Shown: one piece after another, positions 47,222 through 52,794 of the stretch
How positions within the stretch are numbered: position 1 is the stretch's first letter
Layout of the letters: each line of letters begins with the position of its first letter
Notes under the pieces: generated by a model
What the model saw: the letters and a program-made list of their open reading frames with translations, nothing else
What the model was told of the DNA's origin: nothing
The model's database searches: none
Program-made: the position numbers and the translations under genes
Assembly (NCBI GenBank): GCA_913055605.1
Contig: CAJXKJ010000018.1
Span: forward strand, 1-52,794
DNA: 52,794 nt
Direction: 5' to 3'
Source: an uncultured Euryhalocaulis sp.
GTDB taxonomy: Bacteria; Pseudomonadota; Alphaproteobacteria; Caulobacterales; Maricaulaceae

Positions 47222-49915
47222 ATGGCGGAGACCGCTCAAGACCTGCCGCGCCCGACCGAGGGCGCGACGCCCATGATGGCGCAATACCTGGAGGTCAAGG
47301 CGCAGGCGGGCGACGCCCTGCTGTTCTACCGTATGGGCGATTTCTACGAATTGTTCTTCGAGGACGCGGAGAAGGCCGCCGCCGCCCTGGACATCGCGCT
47401 GACCAAGCGCGGCAAGCATCTGGGCGAGGACATCGCCATGTGCGGCGTGCCCGTCCACGCCGCTGAGGCCTATCTGGCCCGCCTGATCCGCAAGAATTTC
47501 CGCGTCGCGGTCTGCGAACAGACCGAAGACCCCAAAGAAGCGAAGAAGCGCGGCTCCAAATCCGTGGTGAAGCGCGAAATCGTGCGCATCGTCACGCCCG
47601 GCACGATCACCGAGGACGCGCTGCTGGACGCGCGCGCGGCCAATTATGTGGCCGCCTTCGCCAAGCTGGCGAGCGGGGAGGCGGCGCTCGCCTGGGCGGA
47701 CGTCTCCACCGGCGAGTTCTGCGCCGCCCCGGTGGAGACCGGCGCGCTGGCCGCCGATCTTGCCGCCCTGGCGCCGGCCGAACTGATCGTGGACGAGGCC
47801 GCCGCCGTCTCGCCCTGGCTGAAGGCGGCGCTGCGCGGCGGCGAGGTCGCCGTGACGCCTTTGCCCGCGGTGAAGTTCGACGCCGGCGGCGGGACCGACC
47901 GGCTGAAAAGTCATTTCGGCCTGGCCTCGCTGGACGGGCTCGGCGATTTCTCGCGCGCCGAGCGCGCGGCGGCGGGCGCCCTGCTGGATTATCTGCAGCT
48001 GACCCAGGCCGGGCAGGCGCCGGCGCTGGCCCCGCCGGTGCGCCGCGCGGCGGGCAGCTTCATGGCCATCGACCCGGCCACCCGCGCCAGCCTGGAGATC
48101 GACCGCACCCAGCGCGGGGAGCGCAAGGGATCGCTGCTGTCGGCCATCGACCGCACCGTGACCGGGCCTGGCGCACGCATGCTGGCCGCGCGTCTGGCCG
48201 CGCCGCTTCTGGACGTTCCGGCGATCGAGGCGCGGCTGGACGGGGTCGGCTTCTTCGCCGACCAGCGGGAGCTGCGCCAGAGCGTGCGCGCCCGGCTGCG
48301 GGAGGCTGGCGACATCGCCCGCGCTCTGTCCCGCCTGCAGTTGCGCCGGGGCGGCCCGCGCGACCTCGCGGCGCTCGCCCACGCGCTGCGCGCGGGGGAG
48401 GCGATCTGCGCCCTGTTCACAGAGACGCCGCTGGCCCGGCCGCCGGCCGAGGTCGAGGCCGCGCTTTCCGCCCTGTCGCTGGCCGACAAGCCGCAACTGG
48501 CCCAGCTCGCCCGCGATCTGGACAAGGCGCTGAAGCCCGAGCCGCCCGCGCGCGCCAGCGACGGGGATTTCATCGCCCCGCGCTGGCTGGAGGCGCTGGA
48601 CGAGGCGCGCTCCCTGCGCGACGAGGCGCGCCGCATCGTCGCCGGGCTTCAGGCGAAATACGCAAAGGAAACGGGCGTCGCCGCCCTGAAGGTGCGGCAC
48701 AACAACGTGCTCGGCTATTTCGTGGAGACGACGGCGAAAAACGCCGACGCCCTGATGAAGCCGCCGCTCAGCGACACGTTCCGCCACCGCCAGACCATGG
48801 CCAATGCGGTGCGCTTCTCCACCGTGGAGCTGTCGGAGCTGGAATCGAAAATCCTGGGCGCGGCCGACCGCGCCCTGGCGCTGGAGGTGGAGGCCTTCGA
48901 CGGATTCTGCGCCCGCGCCGACGGCTGTGAGCGGGACGTGCGCGCCGCCGGCGACGCGCTGGCCAGGCTGGACGTCGCCTGCGGCCTGGCGGAATTGGCC
49001 GAGACCGCCGGTCTGGTCCGCCCCGTGGTGGACGACAGCCTGTGTTTCGAGATCGAGGGCGGCCGACACCCGGTCGTGGAGCGCGCGCTCAGCGCCGAGG
49101 GCGATCCCTTCACGCCCAACGATTGCCGCCTGGACGGTGCCGGGGAGGCCGCGCCGCGCCTGTGGCTCGTCACCGGCCCCAACATGGCCGGTAAATCCAC
49201 CTTCCTGCGCCAGAACGCGGTCATCGCCATCCTGGCGCAATCGGGCTGTTTCGCCCCGGCGCGCAGCGCCCGCATCGGCGTCGTCGACCGGCTGTTCAGC
49301 CGGGTCGGCGCGGCGGACGATCTGGCCCGCGGCCGCTCCACTTTCATGACGGAGATGATCGAGACCGCCGCGATCCTGAATCAGGCCGGCCCGCGCGCCT
49401 TCGTCATCCTGGACGAAATCGGGCGCGGCACCGCCACGTTCGACGGGCTCGCCATCGCCTGGGCGACGGCGGAGCATTTGCTGGAAGTTAATCGCTGCCG
49501 TGCATTGTTCGCGACGCATTATCACGAACTTACGGAGCTGGCCGAGCGGATGGACGCCGCGGGCAACGTGTCGCTGAAGGCGCGCGAATGGAAAGGCGAT
49601 CTCGTGTTCCTGCACGAGGTCGGCCCCGGCGCGGCCGACAAATCCTATGGCGTTCAGGTCGGCCGTCTGGCCGGCCTGCCGGCCGCGGTTACGCGACGGG
49701 CGGAGGACGTGCTGTCCCGCCTCGAAGGCGACTCGAAACAGGAGGCGCTCGGCGACCTGCCGCTGTTCGCCCCGTCCGCCCCGGCGCCGGAGCCCGCGCC
49801 CAAAAGCGCGCTGGAAACCGCGCTGGAGGATGTGGACGCCGACGGCCTGTCCCCGCGCGACGCGCTGGACCTGGTCTACCGGCTGAAGCGCATGGCGACG
49901 GAGCGCGCGCGATGA
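47222..49915 (+). CDS. mutS: DNA mismatch repair protein MutS
   Basis: This 897-residue mismatch-recognition ATPase has its mismatch-binding loop GDFYELF (Phe-x-Glu) near residue 43. Connector, lever and clamp domains follow, then the ATPase domain with Walker A TGPNMAGKST near residue 656, GRSTFMTEM, Walker B VILDEIGRGT, and TFDGLAIAWA with ATHYHEL. The C-terminal tail retains a tetramerisation-like segment (LSPRDALDLVYRLKRM). Length is typical (853 in E. coli). The ATG at 47222 lacks a clear ribosome-binding site; a TTG six codons earlier is in frame. It overlaps glnD by four bases (ATGA). Confidence 0.97.
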   Translation: MAETAQDLPRPTEGATPMMAQYLEVKAQAGDALLFYRMGDFYELFFEDAEKAAAALDIALTKRGKHLGEDIAMCGVPVHAAEAYLARLIRKNFRVAVCEQTEDPKEAKKRGSKSVVKREIVRIVTPGTITEDALLDARAANYVAAFAKLASGEAALAWADVSTGEFCAAPVETGALAADLAALAPAELIVDEAAAVSPWLKAALRGGEVAVTPLPAVKFDAGGGTDRLKSHFGLASLDGLGDFSRAERAAAGALLDYLQLTQAGQAPALAPPVRRAAGSFMAIDPATRASLEIDRTQRGERKGSLLSAIDRTVTGPGARMLAARLAAPLLDVPAIEARLDGVGFFADQRELRQSVRARLREAGDIARALSRLQLRRGGPRDLAALAHALRAGEAICALFTETPLARPPAEVEAALSALSLADKPQLAQLARDLDKALKPEPPARASDGDFIAPRWLEALDEARSLRDEARRIVAGLQAKYAKETGVAALKVRHNNVLGYFVETTAKNADALMKPPLSDTFRHRQTMANAVRFSTVELSELESKILGAADRALALEVEAFDGFCARADGCERDVRAAGDALARLDVACGLAELAETAGLVRPVVDDSLCFEIEGGRHPVVERALSAEGDPFTPNDCRLDGAGEAAPRLWLVTGPNMAGKSTFLRQNAVIAILAQSGCFAPARSARIGVVDRLFSRVGAADDLARGRSTFMTEMIETAAILNQAGPRAFVILDEIGRGTATFDGLAIAWATAEHLLEVNRCRALFATHYHELTELAERMDAAGNVSLKAREWKGDLVFLHEVGPGAADKSYGVQVGRLAGLPAAVTRRAEDVLSRLEGDSKQEALGDLPLFAPSAPAPEPAPKSALETALEDVDADGLSPRDALDLVYRLKRMATERAR

Positions 49916-52677
49916 GCTTCGTCCAGGCCGACGGGACCATCGACGGCGTAAATCTGCGCGAACACCTGACCGCCATCGCGCGGGAAAAGCCGGACGGCGA
50001 AATCCGGGGCCATGTCCGCACCTGTCTGGACGCCGCACTGAAGGCCAGCCGCGCCGCCCTGATGGAGCGTTTCCGGTCGCACGAACTGACCGGGCTGGAG
50101 ACCGCGCGCATGATGGCGCGCGAGACCGAGGAGCTGGTGGAGGCGCTCTACGACTTCACCACGGTCCACGTCTTCCGCTCCCGCAACCCGACCGAGGGCG
50201 AGCGGTTCTGCGTGGCGGCGGTCGGCGGCTTTGGCCGGGGGGAGCTCGCGCCCTATTCCGATCTCGACCTGCTGTTCCTGCGCGGCTGGAAACAGTCCGC
50301 CTGGGAAGAGAGCGTGATCGAATACATGCTCTATATGCTGTGGGACCTCGGCCTGAAGGTCGGGCACGCCGCGCGCGCGGTGGATGACTGCATCAAGCGC
50401 GCCAAGGCCGACCAGCAGATCCTGACCAATCTTCTGGATGCGCGCCGGATCGCCGGCGACAAGCCGCTGTTCGACAACCTGATGGAGCGGCTGTACCGCG
50501 AGGCGATCCAGGGGCGGGAGCGGGACTACGTCACCGCCAAGCTGGCCGAGCGCGACGCCCGCCATTCAAAGTCGGGTGAATCCCGCTATCTGGTCGAGCC
50601 CAACGTCAAGGACGGCAAGGGCGGCCTGCGCGACCTGCACACGCTGTTCTGGATCGGCAAGTACTTCTATCACGCCGACTCGGGTGAAGCGCTGGTGTCG
50701 GCCGGCGTGTTCGATCGCTCCGAAGCCCGCCTGTTCCGCAAGTGCGAGGACTTCCTGTGGGCGGTGCGCTGCCACCTGCACTTCATGACCGGACGGGCCG
50801 AGGAGCGCCTGTCATTCGATCTTCAGCGCGAGATGGCGATCCGCCTGAACTACACGCCGCATCCCGGCGTGCGCGACGTCGAGCGCTTCATGAAGCACTA
50901 TTTCCTGGTCGCCAAGGACGTCGGCGACCTGACCCGTATCTTCTGCAACGCGCTCGAGGTGCAGCACGTCAAGCGCACCCAGGTGCTGTCCCGCTTTATG
51001 CAGCGCTTCCGCCGGCGTCGCCCCGGCCTGGTCGGCGACAACGGCGACTTCGTCATCGAATCCGACCGCCTCAACGTCGCCGACGACCTCGCCTTCGAGC
51101 GCGATCCGGTCAACCTGATCCGGCTGTTCCACCTCGCCGACAAGTACAATCTGCCGTTCCATCCCGACGCGCTGAAGCTCGCCCGCCGCTCGCTCAAGCT
51201 GATCGACCACGACCTGAAGGAAAACCGGGAAGCCAACGACCTGTTCATGAAGATCCTCACCTCCAAGAACGATCCGGAGGTGGTGCTCAGGCGCATGAAC
51301 GAGGCCGGCGTGCTCGGCCGGTTCATCCCGGATTTCGGCAAGATCGTCGCGCTCGTCCAGTTCAACATGTACCACCACTACACGGTGGACGAGCACCTGC
51401 TGCGCGCCGTCGGCCTGCTCGCCAACATAGAGCAGGGTCGGCTGGCCGGCGAACACCCGCTCGCCGACGAGATCATCCATACGATCCAGAACCGCGACGT
51501 GCTCTATCTGGCGCTGTTCCTGCACGATATCGCCAAGGGACGCCCGGAGGACCACTCGATCGCCGGCGCCCGCGTCGCCCGCCGGCTGGCGCCGCGCTTC
51601 GGGTTCTCACCCGCCGATACCGACACGGTCGCCTGGCTGATCGAGCACCATCTCGACATGAGCATGATCGCCCAGTCGCGCGATCTCGCCGACCGCAAGA
51701 CCATCGAGGATTTCGCCGCCACCGTGCAGAGCCTCGAGCGGCTCAAGCTCCTGCTGATCCTGACCGTCGCCGACATCCGCGCGGTCGGGCCCGGCGTCTG
51801 GAACGGCTGGAAGGGCCAGCTCCTGCGCACGCTCTACTACGAGACCGAGCCGATCCTCGCCGGCGGCCACAGCCAGGCCCAGCGCAAGCTCCGCATCGAG
51901 CAGGCCCGCACCGACCTGCGCGAGGCCCTGTCGGACTGGCCGCAGGCCGAGTTCGACGACTACTGCGAGCGTCACTACCCTGCCTACTGGGTGCGCACCG
52001 ACCTGTCCCGCCAGATTGAGCACGCCAGGTTCCTGCGCGAGCTGAGCGGCGAAAAGCGCAAGCTCGCCACGCGGGCCAGCACAGACGAGTTTCAGGACAT
52101 CACCGAGATCACCGTCTTCGCCCCCGACCATCCGCGCCTCTTGTCGGTCATCGCCGGCGCCTGCGCTGCCTCGGGCGCCAACATCGTCGACGCGCAGATC
52201 TTCACCACCAGCGACGGCTTCGCGCTCGACACCATCTTCGTGTCGCGGGAACTGCCCGAGGACGAGGACGAGCGCCGCCGCGCCGAACGCATCGGCAGGC
52301 TGATCGAGAAGATCCTGTCCGGCGAAGCGAAGATCGGGGAACTGATCAGCCAGCGGACCGTGACCAAGGGCCGTATCCGCGCCTTTTCGGTTGAGCCCGA
52401 CGTTCTGGTAAACAACACCTGGTCGAACCGCTACACGGTGATCGAGGTCTCCGGCCTCGACCGCACCGGCCTGCTGCACGAACTGACCGAGGTGCTGGCC
52501 CGGCTTAATCTCAATATCGCCTCGGCCCACATTGCCACCTTCGGCGAACGCGCCGTCGACGTGTTCTACGTGACCGACCTGACCGGCCAGAAGATCACCA
52601 ACGCCAACCGGCAGGCCGCCATCCGCCGTCATCTGCTGCAGGTCTTCCGACCGCAACAGAAGGAAGCCGCAGCGTGA
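49912..52677 (+). CDS. glnD: Bifunctional [protein-PII] uridylyltransferase/uridylyl-removing enzyme
   Basis: This 921-residue nitrogen-status sensor adds UMP to, and removes it from, PII proteins. Order: nucleotidyltransferase domain with VGGFGRGELAPYSDLDLLFL near residue 105; a PII-uridylyltransferase helical domain; HD domain with LFLHDIAKGRPEDHS near 535, which removes UMP; then two ACT domains (about 725-800 and 840-915; ITVFAPDHPRLLSVIAG and VSGLDRTGLLHELTEVL) that bind glutamine. All catalytic motifs are present. It starts with ATG overlapping the mutS stop. Leucine codon use changes within the gene: CTC becomes much more frequent after about 50560. Confidence 0.97.
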   Translation: MSFVQADGTIDGVNLREHLTAIAREKPDGEIRGHVRTCLDAALKASRAALMERFRSHELTGLETARMMARETEELVEALYDFTTVHVFRSRNPTEGERFCVAAVGGFGRGELAPYSDLDLLFLRGWKQSAWEESVIEYMLYMLWDLGLKVGHAARAVDDCIKRAKADQQILTNLLDARRIAGDKPLFDNLMERLYREAIQGRERDYVTAKLAERDARHSKSGESRYLVEPNVKDGKGGLRDLHTLFWIGKYFYHADSGEALVSAGVFDRSEARLFRKCEDFLWAVRCHLHFMTGRAEERLSFDLQREMAIRLNYTPHPGVRDVERFMKHYFLVAKDVGDLTRIFCNALEVQHVKRTQVLSRFMQRFRRRRPGLVGDNGDFVIESDRLNVADDLAFERDPVNLIRLFHLADKYNLPFHPDALKLARRSLKLIDHDLKENREANDLFMKILTSKNDPEVVLRRMNEAGVLGRFIPDFGKIVALVQFNMYHHYTVDEHLLRAVGLLANIEQGRLAGEHPLADEIIHTIQNRDVLYLALFLHDIAKGRPEDHSIAGARVARRLAPRFGFSPADTDTVAWLIEHHLDMSMIAQSRDLADRKTIEDFAATVQSLERLKLLLILTVADIRAVGPGVWNGWKGQLLRTLYYETEPILAGGHSQAQRKLRIEQARTDLREALSDWPQAEFDDYCERHYPAYWVRTDLSRQIEHARFLRELSGEKRKLATRASTDEFQDITEITVFAPDHPRLLSVIAGACAASGANIVDAQIFTTSDGFALDTIFVSRELPEDEDERRRAERIGRLIEKILSGEAKIGELISQRTVTKGRIRAFSVEPDVLVNNTWSNRYTVIEVSGLDRTGLLHELTEVLARLNLNIASAHIATFGERAVDVFYVTDLTGQKITNANRQAAIRRHLLQVFRPQQKEAAA

Positions 52678-52717
52678 GGTCGCGTCTGATCGCGCGCCCG
52701 CGGCGGGACCACCGCTC

Positions 52718-52794
52718 ATGGCGCTGATCAAGCATTTCGCCACCGTCGGCGGCGGTACCATCGTCAGCCGCGTCCTTGGCTTCACCCGCGATGT
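52718..52794 (+). CDS. murJ: Lipid II flippase MurJ (5' end only)
   Basis: Only the first 25 codons are inside the window, and the gene runs off the right edge. The N-terminus MALIKHFATVGGGTIVSRVLGFTRD matches the MurJ/MviN start, where S-R-(V/I)-LGF-x-RD is the conserved first-helix motif (E. coli has FSRVLGFARD). MurJ flips lipid II across the inner membrane for peptidoglycan synthesis. It follows glnD by 40 bases, and glnD-murJ order is common in alphaproteobacteria. The call rests on this short but distinctive stretch and the context. Confidence 0.82.
   Translation, partial: MALIKHFATVGGGTIVSRVLGFTRD

Overview
The window looks like chromosomal DNA from a GC-rich alphaproteobacterium. Supporting this are the gene order maeB / mutS-glnD-murJ, an lpoA(lppC)-rsmI-yraN-BON-gshB block, an IalB-family protein, many TonB-dependent receptors, and exported PQQ and cytochrome c enzymes. 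I cannot name a genus; a Hyphomonadaceae- or Parvularculaceae-like marine or oligotrophic lifestyle is inference. Coding density is high. I see no insertion sequence, prophage, CRISPR array or rRNA.

Layout. 0.1-5.6 kb: tRNA-Arg(CCT), soluble transhydrogenase sthA, an SLC13/TrkA-C anion transporter and a Kef-type antiporter. 5.6-9.8 kb: conserved envelope and housekeeping block (lppC, rsmI, yraN, BON lipoprotein, gshB). 9.9-13.0 kb: a hydroxycinnamoyl-CoA hydratase/lyase-like crotonase with a histone-like lysine tail, a lipoprotein of unknown function and an aldehyde dehydrogenase. 13.1-17.9 kb: two tandem PQQ-cytochrome c dehydrogenase lipoproteins that differ at the metal-site signature (Asp in one, Thr in the other) and share an upstream dyad. 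18.1-19.6 kb: comM. 19.6-25.2 kb: an iron-uptake operon behind a Fur-box-like dyad (fecI-like sigma, fecR-like anti-sigma, STN-type TonB receptor, PepSY membrane protein, small membrane protein).

25.2-36.0 kb is the least explained part. It starts with a 300-base dyad-rich control region carrying two near-identical 15-bp operators. Next come a large TonB receptor with a strong terminator, then a divergent pair: an exported protein of unknown function, and an operon of a Tat-exported metallo-beta-lactamase-fold protein, a two-haem-motif DUF1592-type protein, a Tat-exported DUF1552-type protein and an exported ankyrin protein. Together they look like a periplasmic import-and-oxidation system of unknown substrate. 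This is my best candidate for an undescribed system.

36.1-41.3 kb: an IalB-family protein and a btuB-F-C-D-like cobalamin uptake operon with translational coupling. 41.4-44.6 kb: a hybrid histidine kinase with a degenerate N-box and an AmpG-like permease. 44.6-52.8 kb: maeB (minus strand), mutS, glnD and the 5' end of murJ. Probable links: PQQ dehydrogenases and aldehyde dehydrogenase could act in sequence on alcohols and aldehydes, including aromatic aldehydes released by the hydratase/lyase. The iron and B12 operons supply cofactors.
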